Positions 31,667-44,151 of a stretch of DNA of 64,000 nucleotides are shown here, piece after piece. Below the pieces are notes generated by a model. It made no database searches. It was not told the origin of the DNA and worked only from the letters and a program-made list of their open reading frames with translations. Position numbers and translations under genes: made by a program. The first letter of the stretch is position 1, and each line of letters starts with the position of its first letter. The stretch spans positions 2,914,001 to 2,978,000 of the forward strand of contig NC_092310.1 in assembly GCF_036785885.1 (NCBI RefSeq). Reading direction: 5' to 3'. This stretch comes from Coffea arabica. Lineage: Eukaryota > Streptophyta > Magnoliopsida > Gentianales > Rubiaceae.

Positions 31667-34600
31667 TGTGAGGACCCCAAAAATATATATATAAACCTGT
31701 GCATATTTCATTTGCAGTTTCTTTAATTCTTTAATAATTTCTAGCATTACTTTCACCTGTTTCCAAATAAGTTCGTAAAAACACTTTTCATGTGAGAAAT
31801 AATATAATTTTCCTAAGTTATGAAATTTCTTCGTTTTGTTAGACTAAATTAAAATCTTTGGAGTTAGAATAATTTATCGCCTTAACATAAAATGCTAAAA
31901 TACTTAGTCTTCTCTATGTTAAAATTAATACTACCTGAGTAGATTAATTATATAAAATTTCTTGAATTTCAATAATTAATTCCAATTAGTTGCTAACGTT
32001 AAATGTTAATAAGAATTTCCGCGTTAAGATGAAAACCAATGAATTTTAGATAAATATGATTCTAATATACTAAACATACTTAAGGCGTGAAAATTCGATA
32101 AATATATCCTTATCTTTCTTTGTTTTCACAATAAGTGCGTAAAAATAATTTTTATGTGCAAATTGACATCCTTGGATTTGATTATTATTTCACTTGACTT
32201 TATATTATTAAATCGATAAATTTCGAGTTAGACTAACTCTATTCCTTGAGAAATAATAATTGGAAATTCTAATAATTAATTTAATCGCTAAATAATATAA
32301 GAATTACTAGGAATCTCAATATTCAAGTTTAATCGATAATTATTCGATAAAAATGGTTTAGGTGTATTAGGGTATAATTAGGCGTTTAAATCACGCTTGG
32401 GGATAATTTTTAAAATTAAGTCGGAATTGGGAAATTAAGTTGAGGTTAGGGAGCAAAGTGAAAAGACTAAAATACCCTTACCTTTCCATGCAAACCAAAC
32501 AAGACGTCTGACCGCAAATCAAATCACATTTGCTATTACCAATTCTGTACGCAACCAATTCTTACACGCAAACCATTCTCACAAACCACGGCACCACAAT
32601 ACCATTCATTCTATTTCACAAACACAAACCGCAATTTCCAATTCCTTCTCTGCACAACAAAACCGCAAACCATTTCTTCCTTTCTTAATACCAAGATACC
32701 GCCTTCACAATCTCATTTCCTTCTCTGCACAACTCCACCGAAACCACTGCAATCCCTCTCCACAACCGCACCTCACCTCTTCCTTTACCTTAGACCGAGA
32801 GCAAGAGAGAGTGAGAGCTGTAGTCTCGGTTCCATTGACAAGAGTGAGCAGGAGGGAGCCGAGCTTCTTGTTTCTTTTCTTTCTGTCCATAAACCAGAGA
32901 GGGAAGAGAGGGACTTGTGATTCGGTCTGTCTTCCATCCGTGAGCTGGTGCAGAGCTTGAGACCAGAGTTCCTTCATCCAGCCGCAAGCCAGAGCAAGGG
33001 AGAGAGGAAGAGAGAGCTAGCGGTCTGCATTTTTTTTCTGGACAGCTGAGAGTGAGAATTGTTGCAGCTGCTAGTTGTGTGTTTTAGGCTTCAAGCTAAG
33101 GTAAATTCTGGACTTAGATGAATTGTTTACGGGTTGATGAAGCTGTCTATACGCATGCATGTGGGTTTGTGAGGTTAGATGAGGATTTGAGACTTAAGAA
33201 ATCTGATTTGGAAAAGAATTAAAGCTGTCGAAAGTTTGAAGCTGGAATTGCAGCTTGTTTCTGGAAATTTGCTGGAAAATGGTTGACTTTCACTTGGTTA
33301 GGTGCTTGACTAATTAAAATCAGAAGATTAAGCTTTGCATGAAATTATCAGACCGGCTAAGCAAGAGAAATAAAATAAAAATGAAACAGAATCTGCTACA
33401 TGCAAGCTCATCCGAGAGTAGTTGCACAAATTTCTGGAGTTATGGATGAATTTTGTTGTTGTCGAACTGATTTCTGGTCTGGATATGATAGCTAATTAAT
33501 TCAGCAGTTGTGCATGTGAGATTTAAGTGCCAAATACAAGGTTTTAACCGAAGGAAAATTTTGTTTATGACTGAGTCAATGCTGGAAAATTTACGTGACT
33601 TGCCAAGGGAGTGAAACCAGAATTTGCAGTTGTTTCTGGAATTTTTTTTTTTCATTAGCAAACAATGTTTAGAAATGCATGAAATATATGTGTCTTAAGT
33701 CTTGTAAGATATTCAGTTGTAAAGTACTTGATCCGTTGGATAAATTGACCAAAAAAGTTGAAACATAGCTGCTGCAATTTTTTCCAGCTTAGCCGATGGT
33801 GGCTCTTTTGAGTTTTAATGGAAACTTGGTGAGTGGGCTCTATGAATTCCCACAATGACTTGGATGATCTGATTAGCTAGTCAAGTATTTGCTTGTCGGA
33901 TTTGAGTACTTAATATCATGTATTAGCCGAGTAAAAAGTTGGATTTATGACCAATTAGCTGCTGGAAATTCTGTTTAGCCGATGACAGATTTATTGTGGT
34001 GGGATTATTTGCCAAAATTACATGTTATTTGTTTTATTTCATATCGAAAAATTTTGATGGTGGGCTCTATGAACTTCCACCCTTGGATTAACGATTGATG
34101 ATGGATATAATGCTAGTTTAGTGCTTAAATGGGTAGATTAATGATACCTAGCTAGTCTCGACTTCAAGGGATGTGTAGTTCAAAAATGTTCAGGTTTGCC
34201 CTGTTTCAATCGCACCCCTTTTTGCAGAATTTTGAGGGTTTCATGACTTATATATCATGTTTATATGTTGAATATATGGTGTATAAAGTTTCATTTAAAA
34301 ATATTGGGGTTTGGTTGGTCAATGGGATCAATTTCGTGAAGTCAGTAAATCTGGAAAACTGTTTTCGTAATACTCTGACCAGCTTCCGTATTTCGGCCAT
34401 AATTTTGAGCTCCGATGTCGAAATCGAGTGCCACCAGCGGCATTTGAAACTAGACATTCCAACCTTTCCGACGGTATAATATGCACGTTCTGGTTCCATG
34501 TACGTGAGCCAAACCAACCATTTTAAGTCGGCTATTCTGTTTCTCTGTTTTACAAGAACAAAATGCTGAGGCTGCAACTTGTGACTCGAATTCCAGCTAG

Positions 34601-37600
34601 TTGTACGCCAAATTTCAAAATGATTTCTTCTGTGAAATTATAGCTTTATGAATTTATTTTCCAATGCCTTAAACTATGCCCAATTCCGAGTTAATTTGAG
34701 TGATTGGTGATCAAAATACGGAACCTGCCCTGCTCTTGAAAACCCTGATTTTTAGAATGATTTGATGCAAGGCTCGGTTTAGACTTGATAATTAATTTCT
34801 TGGTGTTAAACACCCACCAAATGTACCATGAACGTTCTTTAAATTTTGCCTAAACAAATGAACCAGGTTTGGAGGAATTTTTCTTTGACCAAATGCCTGA
34901 AATGGAAAAACAAAAGGTTCAAGGCAGTTTTGTCTTAGTATTTGCGAAATTTTAGGTGTTTGATTGACCACCTTTCCGAAGTTATTTTTCCATGAAATTT
35001 GGTAGAGGAACAACCCTTATATGGTAGTATTATACTGCTAATTATGGTGTTATTCTGAGGCCGTTTCATGGGTCAAATAAATTACCAAAGTTCATGACTC
35101 GAGTTTGAAAAACCCATGTTTCACAAGGGAATTTTAGTAACTTTGAGCTACCGTATCTTGGTGCTCAAAACCCCGTTTCTTGTTCCGTTTGTTTTGTTAT
35201 ACTCTTGGATTACAACACTAATAGAGTTGAAAATTTCAAAAGCTAGTTCCAAACAAGTGAATTTTGCCGAAATTCCAAAGTTGGCCAAAAACCAACTTAA
35301 ATCTGCCTTATGAACCAAAACAGTAACTTTGAGCCCATTTTTTGACTATCTTCCATTTAGAATCATGGAAAAGTGTATTCTAAGAACTTTTAGTACTTTC
35401 AAAGAGGTTTCCAATAGTACCAAGTTTTCCAATTTTGGGCTTGTAGAGAGTAAGATATGATTTTTCAAAAATTACTTGTTAAATCTGGAATTTTCTAACT
35501 TAAAGGAAACTAAGGGGTTTCGAACTCTTCATTTCTTTCAATATCATTTGATTGTTTTACATTTGAATCCAGAGATGGAAATCAGATTTGTCTTGTGTTC
35601 TAAAACTCCACTTTTGAATCTCGAGTTACACGAATTCTTAGACTCATCTCCGCGTTAATTTCTTAGATTGCACTAGCGTACAATCTTCATCGAAAACTAG
35701 AGAATTCGTAGCGATATTGAGTGGTACTTGAATTATTGTTTGCTCAGGCAATCGAGGAGATCTCCAAGAGGAACTCGGAGCGGACGCCTTAAACGCTTGT
35801 TTGAGACCTATTGCCCTTGTTGCTAGGTGAGTGTTCCATATAGGAATACATAATTGAGTAAGTTTAGGACATGCTCATTTCATGATTGTTAAGTATTTAC
35901 CATACTCGTGCCTATTTAAGAAATATATACTTGCATTGCATATCGACATGAATTGGTTAAATGATTAACCCTATCAAATGACCGTGTAAACTCAATACAT
36001 GCTTAGCCTGCTTGTTTTATGCTTATTTGGTTAAAGTGCTTTCGTGACTCGTTATGTGACAATTTGGAAAATGATTTCCGATCCATCGCAGTGAGCAGGG
36101 TGTACTTTATCAGACTAGCCATTCGAGTGGTGACTTGCGTGAAACATTTTCTCGTGAATCTAAATGTAGTTGCGTCGTTGGGTGAATCCCTCGACTCGTG
36201 AATCCAATGTTTTCGTGAACGTCTTACAAGTGTTGGACGTAACGTCGTTGGAGTGAATCTCCTCGACTCTCACATGGTAAAAATGGGATAACGGCCAATG
36301 ATGGCCTATTAATATGGCAAATGCCTGCCAAATAACCGTCATTACTCAACCGTTAACCGCCAACCGTTAACCGTTAACCGTTAACCGTGTACCAACCCAC
36401 ATGACTACTTGATTACTTGATTATCATGAATCACATGTTATATGAAGTTGTCCATCATTGTTAGGCGAGTGTGTACTTTACCTCACTCGACCTATTCAAA
36501 TGATGAATTTTACTTTTTGTCGTATTACTTGATTACCTGTGCATGTTGTAAGCTATAAGCTGAACTTGGGCCCTGCCTCGGTTACTGACCTACTCGAGTC
36601 AGGACTGGGCTCGGTCGGGTAGGTTGGAACCCTGGACAACCGTTTCGGTATACTCGAGTACTACCACTGGAGGGATAAGGTGATGGCCAGCCAACCGAAG
36701 GAGTTACCGATCGAAGTTATAAGGACGGGAAGTGGACCGAGTACTGTATCCTTTTGTGCTTGCTTTGCTATTAATAATGTTATTGCTCTCCTAGTTGACA
36801 TTTCTCGGGTAAGACTCCTCATGAGCATTAATCTCTGAGATGAAGCAATCCTTGTAATGTTCTTCTAGTCAGACGAGGCCCTATTTGTTTGACTAAAAAT
36901 TCATGAAAATATATTTACATGGTCATTCATTCCAAAAATACGTTAGTGATTTTAGATAATTTATGAGTTGTACTCATAGTAAGGTTACCAGCAAAAGTAC
37001 TACTTCTATATGTGTTTTCAAAGTAGCAATTACCCGAGTAATGATTATCACCTCATGATAACATGCCATTGTGTAATCTCGAACCATGCATATGACATGC
37101 ACAACTTTCTTGATTTGTTTGAACTGTTAGAGTGTCTTGGAACCTCACTGGACTGTGTAGCTCATCCCACGTTGTGATTTTCTTTTACAGGATTCGAGAC
37201 CAAAGGTGCTCGGAAGTAGTACTAGATTGTTTACTTTTATGAATGTAATTCGGAGTTAAACAATGTAGTTTTGCTTGGGTTGCCACTTGAAGCTGGAAAA
37301 GTGTAAACCCTGGATTTGTATGTGTCTTGTATGAAATTGTTACTTGGATTGTAAGGATGTATTTGAATTGTATGTTTTGTTTCTTGGGTTGTGTTCGGGA
37401 AGGTATATTAAGAATCGACGTTGGCTATTTTAAGGCACTGTTATCTCTGAAGTTAATGTGATTCTAGAAACCGGCTTATTTGGAGGGAAACGATGTTGTA
37501 ATAGATTAGGTTACTTCGGAAGGATTTTTGCTAGCTTGCTTGCGTGAGTCCTGGCGAGAGCTAGGCAGACGGCCCGCCAACCCTCTGGTTCGCCTTAGGG

Positions 37601-37618
37601 GGAAGTGGGGTCGCCACA
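31667..37618 (+). mobile_element. 5.95 kb solo-LTR-like insertion in the L1
   Basis: Starts TGTGAGGACCCCAAAAA and ends GTGGGGTCGCCACA, with 12-bp inverted tips differing at two positions. It is flanked by perfect CTTCC duplications (31662-31666 and 37619-37623). There is no gag, pol, PBS or PPT. The 3' end (ggttcgccttagggg near 37589) resembles Tekay/Del chromovirus LTRs, so I call it a solo LTR on the plus strand, unusually long. It contains degenerate internal repeats (33480-34130) and a ccgttaac run (36341-36387). A non-LTR alternative such as a non-autonomous element with short terminal repeats is not excluded, but no terminal direct repeat was seen. Confidence 0.7.
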
Positions 37619-37623
37619 CTTCC

Positions 37624-40126
37624 CCCCACCAGTAGTTTGCCATAGCTAAACCAAGATCCTTACAAAGTTTCCTTGGCAATTTGAAACACGACATAGCATA
37701 CGTGGGCATGGCCATTGTGACAGCTTTAAGCATAACTTCCTTCCCTGCATGACTTAACAGCTTATTCTTCCAGCCTTCCAGTTTTCTGGTGATGTTTTCT
37801 CTTATGTAACCGAAGATTTGGTCTTTCGTCCTTGAAATCACCATGGGTAGACCAAGATACTTTCCTTGTTTCACTTCTTCCATACCCCCTAGGATACTGC
37901 ATATCTCACTTTTCTGCATTCTATCTACATTCTTGCTATAGATCACAGATGACTTCTCTAAGTTGATCAGTTGTCCAGAAGCTTGTTCATACACCTTTAA
38001 GATTCTCATGAGTTCTTCAGCTTGCTGCTTATCAGCTCCACAGAAAATGAGTGAGTCATCAGCAAAGAAAAGATGAGTAATATTTGGTCCCTGCCTACTA
38101 ATTTTCATGCCTTTCAAGCTCCTATCCTCAACAGATCTTTGGAGTAAATTTGAGAACCCTTCAGAGCAAATCAAAAAAAGATAAGGTGACAGTGGATCAC
38201 CCTGTCTTATCCCTCTACCTGGCTTCACATATCCTTTTACCTCTCCATTGCAGTTGAAAGAATATGAAACACTCTCCATACATCTTGCAATCCAGTGTAC
38301 CCATTTTTCACAAAAACCCATTTTGAGCATCATAGCTTTCAAGAAGTGTCATTCCACCCTATCGTAAGCTTTAGCCATGTCTAACTTGATAGCCATATAC
38401 CCTTCTTTTCCAAGACTTTTGTTTTTCAGATATTGCATGTATTCCTGAGCTATAATCACATTATCAAGAATTTGCCTATCAGGGATGAAGGCAGACTGAT
38501 TTTTACTGATGCATTTGTCAAGAACTGGTTTCAATCTGTTAGCCAAAATTTTGGAAATGATCTTGTACAACACACTACACAGACTTATAGGCCTATAGTT
38601 TTTCAAACATGTAGGATTCAGGACCTTGGGAATCAGGGAGATAATAGTATGATTAATGGATTTCAGCATGCAACCAGACACAAAAAAATCTTGGATTGCC
38701 TGGGTTACATCCTTCTTGATCACATTCCAGGATCTTTGAAAGAACAGGGGGGTCATACCATCTACACCTGGTGCTTTATCCGGGTTCATGGAAAAAATGG
38801 CAGATCTTATCTCTTCCTCAAGAACTGGTCTGGTCAGATTGAAATTCATCTCCTCAGTAATAGAATGAGTAATACCCCTTAAAACCTCAGAACTATTTCC
38901 CACCCCATCACTGGCAAATAGATTTTTATAAAACATGGACATCTCATCCACAAGATCCTCCTCATTCTTTGTCCAAGAACCATCATCTCTTTGGACACTA
39001 GAGATTCTATTCCTGTTCCTCCTACCTCTCACAGACGCGTGGAAGAATCTAGTGTTCTTATCACCCTCTCTAAGCCATTGTACTCTAGCTTTTTGGCTCC
39101 AAAAAGATTCCTCCTCCCTAAAAGCCTTCTTCAGTTGTTCCTTCAGATAATTCCTTATGACCCCTTTGTTCTCCAAATTAGACCTCTCATTGTTTTCCAG
39201 TTTGCTCTTGATGTCCTTAATGCTAACCTTAGAATTCGCTTGGAAGGTGTTTTTCCACTTTAAGATTTCCACCCTACAATTTCTCACTTTCCTGGTCACT
39301 GTAAACATTTTAGTTCCTTGTTCCTCCTTACTCCAGGCCTTCTCAATAACTTGTTGAAAACCATCCTTCTGAGGCCATCTCCTGTCAAAGTAAAATCTTT
39401 TATTCTTTTTCTTATACGCAGGCTTAGTGTCCAACATTATCAAACTATGATCATAAGCATAAGACTCTATGTGCTTACAAACCGCCCCCTCAAACTTCTG
39501 GCTCCACTCACAGCTACTAAGGCATCTATCTAATCTTTGCCTTATTTCCCCTAAATTATCCCAATGGTTGCTCCAAGTCCAGGGGTGACCCTCGTAGCCT
39601 AAGTCCACTAAACTATTTTCTGCAATAAAGTCCTTAAAGGCCATGAAACTCTTCTCCTCTCTCTGGACACCCCCCATTTCTCTTCATTAGAAATAATATC
39701 ATTAAAATCTCCAGCAATCACATATTTCTCCCCCCCACAATCTTTTCCTTTCCTTTAACACCTTCCACTGCTGTTTTCTAACTTGATCATCACAGTTAGC
39801 ATACACTCCTATGAACCACCACTCATTCTGTGGTTCTCTACCTCTATTTTAGCTTCAATGGTAAAAGCTGTTTGGAGAGTGGTTAAGATTCTAACCCCAT
39901 CATTCCAAAACAGGCACATACCACCTGATCTATGCATAGCTTCAGTAACCACACTATTGTCAAACCTTAACCAGCTTTTAACTCTGGCCATGTACTGCTC
40001 CCTATTCTTAGTCTCACTCAGAAAAATAATGTCTGGAGAGAAGAGGTTGTTAACCTCCCTCAGCTGGGGAATTGTCAAGGGGCTCCCCACTCCTTGACAA
40101 TTCCACACCACAACCCTCATAAGCAC
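37624..40126 (-). pseudogene. L1 ORF2: endonuclease and reverse transcriptase
   Basis: Starts at an ATG overlapping the ORF1 end by 10 bases. The endonuclease shows VVWNCQGVGSPLT, IIFLSETKN, SGGMCLFW. Frameshifts near 39815, 39735 and 39685 break the stretch with FIGVYANCDD and VIAGDFNDII. The open frame then covers GYEGHPWTWSN, RQRLDRCL, WLREGDKNTRFFH and the RT core: DKAPGVDGM, LISLIPKV, NYRPISLCSVLYKIISKILA, then a TGA at 38349-38351 in place of the Trp of YDRVEW. QGDPLSPYLFLI and the catalytic FADD (THLFFADDSLIF) follow. The frame reaches ANYWWGE, where the LTR insertion interrupts it. Confidence 0.92.
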
Positions 40127-41661
40127 TTGGGGGCCCCATTAAGAAAGGGCCCCTCCTCCTCTTGGTTAGGCTCTAGAACCACCATCATCTCAAAGGGTTT
40201 AGCTTTCTTACAGGTTTGACTAATACTTACCTCGCAATCCATTTCATCATCTTTCAGCATTGTTTTCCTCTTTCCCCCACCAATCTGAATATTTCCTTGC
40301 CTATTTAGCTCTCTCAAAGGTCTTCTAGATTTGATAGGGGCAGACACCTTTCTATTCAACCTAGCTGACTGCTTCCTAATAGCCTCCTGCACTTTCCCAT
40401 TATTATTAAACATCTCCTGTATCAGCATCTCTCCCTTTAGATCTCCCTCCAAATTGCCACCATTACTAACAACTGGTATAGCAAGAGAGCTATCCTCCTC
40501 CATCTCAGTACTACTTTCTACAATGGGGGTCTTGGCTGCTCCAACTACTAGAGCTCCTTCCTGTTCATTCTTATCCCTCTCAGCCTGTTCCTGCACCTCT
40601 TGTTGCCTGTGTGAGCCCCCTGTGTGTTCTTCCTCCTAAAAGAGGCCAGACTCTTCACCCTTAATCCTCATCCTATTCAGGTCTTTAGAAAGGTTTTGAC
40701 GATCATGCCTCTCCCTCTCCAAGACCTTATTCAACTCTAGTTGGTTCTTTTCCAGGACACTACTCGGCTGGGCTATTTCAACTAAATTTCCATTGAGGAA
40801 CTTCCAGTAACGTTTATCCTTATCCACCTCAGGTCTGGTTTGCTTGGTTTGTGGTGAGCTCTTAGTGTTTCCTGCTCTCAACCAGGGGCCATACTGATTA
40901 TCCACATTTCTTCCTAAAAAAACTTGCTGAAAGGTGCAAGTTCTCTCACCATGTCCTACGAACCCACAATTATAACAGAAATCAGGACATCTTTCGTACT
41001 TAAATGCTACCCAAGTCAATATTCCCTCAGTTTTTACTATGGTCCCTCTCAGCAGGGGTTTAGATAAATCCACAATCACAAACACCTTCAAATGCCTTCC
41101 TTCCTTCCCCCCCATTTGGGGGATTATAACATCCTTAACCTGATGAAACACAGACCCTATCTTACGACCAATCTCTTTAGTGATCCAATGAATCAGTAAA
41201 TTCCACACTTGCACCCACATAGGGGCCAATTTAAAGGCTTCCATATTGCCTTCTATACCTTCCATCCACCTGTTCAACACCAACACTTGGTTATCTATTA
41301 CCCAAGGTCCTCCTTCCAGGATCTTTTCCCTATCATCAGGGTTCGGCAAGTTGAACTGAAAAAGGTTTGGACCCAGCTCTACTACTCCCAGATTTTTGGG
41401 ATACCCCGATGCTACCGTGGCGAAACCTTTTACCCCTGCAAAGCTCACTACCTTCTCACCCATAATTCTCCCTATTATACTATCCTTACACTCTCTGACC
41501 CCACTTTCTAGATCCCCTAAGTCCAAAGTAGCTCCAGTAAGTTCATTCCCAGCTAAAGAAAATTTCTGCATCATATCACTCAAATCTGCCTCCATAGAAA
41601 CAGTCCAAGGTCCTACGGGGAAAAAACCCATACCTGGGTAAGGAGATGAGGGAACAAACAC
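40117..41661 (-). pseudogene. L1 ORF1: DUF4283/CCHC nucleic-acid-binding protein
   Basis: A single frame of about 515 codons with one TAG at 40636-40638. The N-terminal part is a DUF4283-type domain (FSLAGNELTGATLDLGD, GPNLFQFNLPNPDDREKILE, GPWVIDNQVLVLNRW, VWNLLIHWITKEIGRKIGSV). A zf-CCHC_4 knuckle CYNCGFVGHGERTC follows. The rest is low-complexity and charged, with a basic stretch (KRKTML). ORF1 proteins of plant L1s coat the RNA. Confidence 0.88.
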
Positions 41662-42182
41662 AAGGAACAGAGAGGACGAGAAGAAGAGAAAGGTGAGGGG
41701 GTAGGCTTCCGAGCTAGGAGAAGCTCAGAGCACGGACTCTGCTAAAACAAAAAATGCTTACCACCGAACAGGGACAAATTACCAGAAAACCAGTAGCTTT
41801 ACCCACAATACGCAAATACTTAAACATGAATAGCTCAGGAATCACACATTACCTCACCATCTGGAGCTATGGCTGCGAGAATCAGCGAAAGCTATCAAGA
41901 TCGACATAGCTTGCAACTTCATAACTACGTTACTTCTCATTCCTCTGTAATAGGTATTTCCATTACTCCAGCCATGCCACTACTTTTTGCAATAACTCAT
42001 GCAATTACTATGTCCGAACTAGAATCAAAGAAAATCTGGTGTTTGGATTTTAGGAAAGTTGTTGAAATCTAGTGCATTGCCGGGAATCGTGAGTTTAGGA
42101 GTTTGAAAAGTTTTGAAACCCTACCAATGGGGGGAAAGTTCTCTCAAGGAAAGAGAAAGGTGCTCTCAAAGAGAGAGAAAAC
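41662..42182 (-). other. L1 5' leader
   Basis: About 520 bp between the target duplication and ORF1, with GA-rich runs at 42130-42182. No coding sequence is seen. Internal promoters of L1s lie here, but none can be pointed out by eye. Confidence 0.6.
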
Positions 42183-42195
42183 CTCACCTACCTGA

Positions 42196-42475
42196 CTTTA
42201 GAAATTTCCATATTTATATCTCACCTACCTAACTTTAGAAATTTCCATATTTATATCTGTCACTTAAATATGTCATGTTTTTTAATATATTTTTGTAGGT
42301 GAACTCCTATTTTTGGATCACTTTATCCCTCTTGACATTTTAATGTTTCTCTGTATAATGCTCTTAGCCCTATTTTTTTGCATGTTAGTATTGTCTTCTA
42401 TTAAAAGAAATTAATACATAAATCTTCTCCCCAACTACTTTAAAGTGAAAGTCTAAGTACTGCCACATGTTGTTT
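42196..42475 (+). repeat. Upstream region of F-box unit B, first part
   Basis: Continues the host sequence that was interrupted by the L1. It matches 54705-54912 of unit C (tttagaaattt, atgtcatg, tttctgtaggtgaa, cacatg[ct]tgtttgaagaaac). A 46-bp block (ctcacctaccta/gactttagaaatttccatatttatatc) is tandemly duplicated at 42184-42258. Confidence 0.8.
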
Positions 42476-42745
42476 GAAGAAACCCATGTTTTTAAACTCA
42501 GACCGAATCAGCTGGTCCGATCTATCAAACCGAAAACAGACCAGGCATCTGGTTCAAGTCAACTTAAAAACCACGTTTTCAAAAACTCAATCAAAATCAT
42601 TCAAAGACCAGGTTTGATCGGAACCAATGAAACTGAAACCAGTTTTTCCATTTTCATATTTTGATGACTCTTCTCTTTCTTTGATCTTTGGCTAGAGGCT
42701 AAGAACTAATGTAAAAAGAGAAAAAAGCAAAAAATGGGAAGAGAA

Positions 42746-43053
42746 GAAATTGAACTGCCAGATGCAATACTTATTATCCACTCCACAGGCAAATTTCCCT
42801 TCTCATCCGAAAATGCGAGGCCTAATTGGATTAACTTCAGCAAGTCTACATTGTCGTTTAAAGTTTGATAATGAAAATCACTATTGCTTTTGAAACTTCC
42901 TACAGGCCTAAGAACAATACCAGAAAACTCAGCATCCATAGCTACATAAGGATAGTCGTCCACAAGTTCTCGGATATATACAAACACTTCTTCAAGATTA
43001 TCATTCCATAGCTCCCGAATTTGAACAGATTCATTTGTAGGCAAAAGCGACAC
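42746..43053 (-). pseudogene. CAF1/POP2 deadenylase N-terminal fragment (captured)
   Basis: CAF1 (CNOT7/POP2) is the DEDD-family 3' exonuclease of the CCR4-NOT complex that shortens mRNA poly-A tails. The fragment begins [16 protein letters not shown] where family members have MSLLP (ATG changed to GTG). It continues [23 protein letters not shown] (the first catalytic Asp-x-Glu), [29 protein letters not shown] and [10 protein letters not shown] frame change of a few bases then leads to [14 protein letters not shown], and the homology stops at about 42746. Only about 100 of roughly 270 residues are kept and the later catalytic Asp residues are missing, so no active enzyme is possible. The open frame extends upstream to 43101 into probable 5' UTR. 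Confidence 0.88.
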
Positions 43054-43560
43054 CTTTCTTTTTAACTGTTTCAAACAAAATCTACACAAAATTTCTTTCA
43101 AAGAACCTAATCATCAGAGATCCTTGAGATATACCAGAACCTATACCCAATCTATTGGACAACCCTCCAATTCCAACAGATCTACAAGAAAGTCAAAACC
43201 CAGAAAAATCAGCCCAGAAAACAACAATTAATCAAAACCTACAAAGAGCATTGGCTAGGGGCTAAGAACTAATCTAAAAAAAAAAAGAAAACAACAAAAA
43301 TGGGAAGAGAAGAAAGAGCTTTCATGTGAATTTATTGTGTGATAAAAGAAAAGAGAGAGTTATGGTGTAGTCTAGAGGAAGAAGAAGAAGACAAAATAAT
43401 AATAATAATAATAATAGAGAGCAAGTGACGGTTGCTCCTCCTTATTCCTTGGCTGTTCCTTCACGTGAGTTTTCTTCTCAGAAGCCATGAATCAAAATTA
43501 ACTTATAAAAACCAAAAGGCTTTATCGGGACTCAAGAGAATAAGGCTTACTTGGGAGAAC

Positions 43561-44151
43561 CTCTGTTTTAAAACTCGGACCGGACTGGCCGGTCGAACTG
43601 GGAACCGGCCAGGTAGCCGGTCCGAGTCATATTAAAAAACCGGAAATTTAAAACCCGGTCAAAGCCGGTCAAAAACCGGGTTTGACCGGGAAAAAACCGG
43701 TTTTTCCGGTTCAAAAGTAATTTTTTTTTAAAAAAATTCAAACTTTTTAATATTATGTTTTGACCCCCTAAATTGTTAAAACTTATTGATATACCTCAAA
43801 TATTTGATACTTTATAAATATTGTCCTAAAATTTGATGTTATTTTTCAATTAAATTCATAATTTTAATTCTAAGCTTGTTAATATTTATTAAATAATATA
43901 AATTGCTACTTGATTGTTCTAATTTCTTTGTATTTTCTTGTTAAATATATTTGAAACATCAAATATATATGAATATACCTTTATTAATATCAATATATTA
44001 TTAGATATTATATATATAATATTTTAATTTTTAAATAATTTTTATTTATGACGTCATCCGATTCGACCCCTATCGACCCCCGGTCGAACCCATTGACCCC
44101 TGACCCCTGACCTCGGCCGAGTCACTATCCGGTCCGGTTCTGAAAACATAG
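43561..44151. mobile_element. Inner hAT-type element (591 bp)
   Basis: Ends CTCTGTTTTAAAACTCGGACC and (reverse complement) CTATGTTTTCAGAACCGGACC, flanked by exact 8-bp GGGAGAAC (43553-43560 and 44152-44159). The interior is rich in CCGGTC/GACCGG repeats near both ends and AT-rich in the middle. Its ends are clearly related to those of the surrounding element. Confidence 0.88.

Larger units (their letters stand above)
29954..42182 (-). mobile_element. Full-length L1-type LINE, split by an LTR insertion
   Basis: Minus-strand L1, about 6.27 kb once the 5.95 kb insertion and one copy of its duplicated target are removed. The poly-A tail is seen as T-run 29954-29971. The 13-bp target duplication CTCACCTACCTGA is at 29941-29953 and 42183-42195. 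Order on the minus strand: 5' leader (42182-41662), ORF1 (41661-40117), ORF2 endonuclease and RT (40126-37624), insertion, ORF2 C-terminus (31661-30057), 3' UTR. Several stops and frameshifts show it is dead. The paralogous unit C (54690-54720) shows the empty site. Confidence 0.93.
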
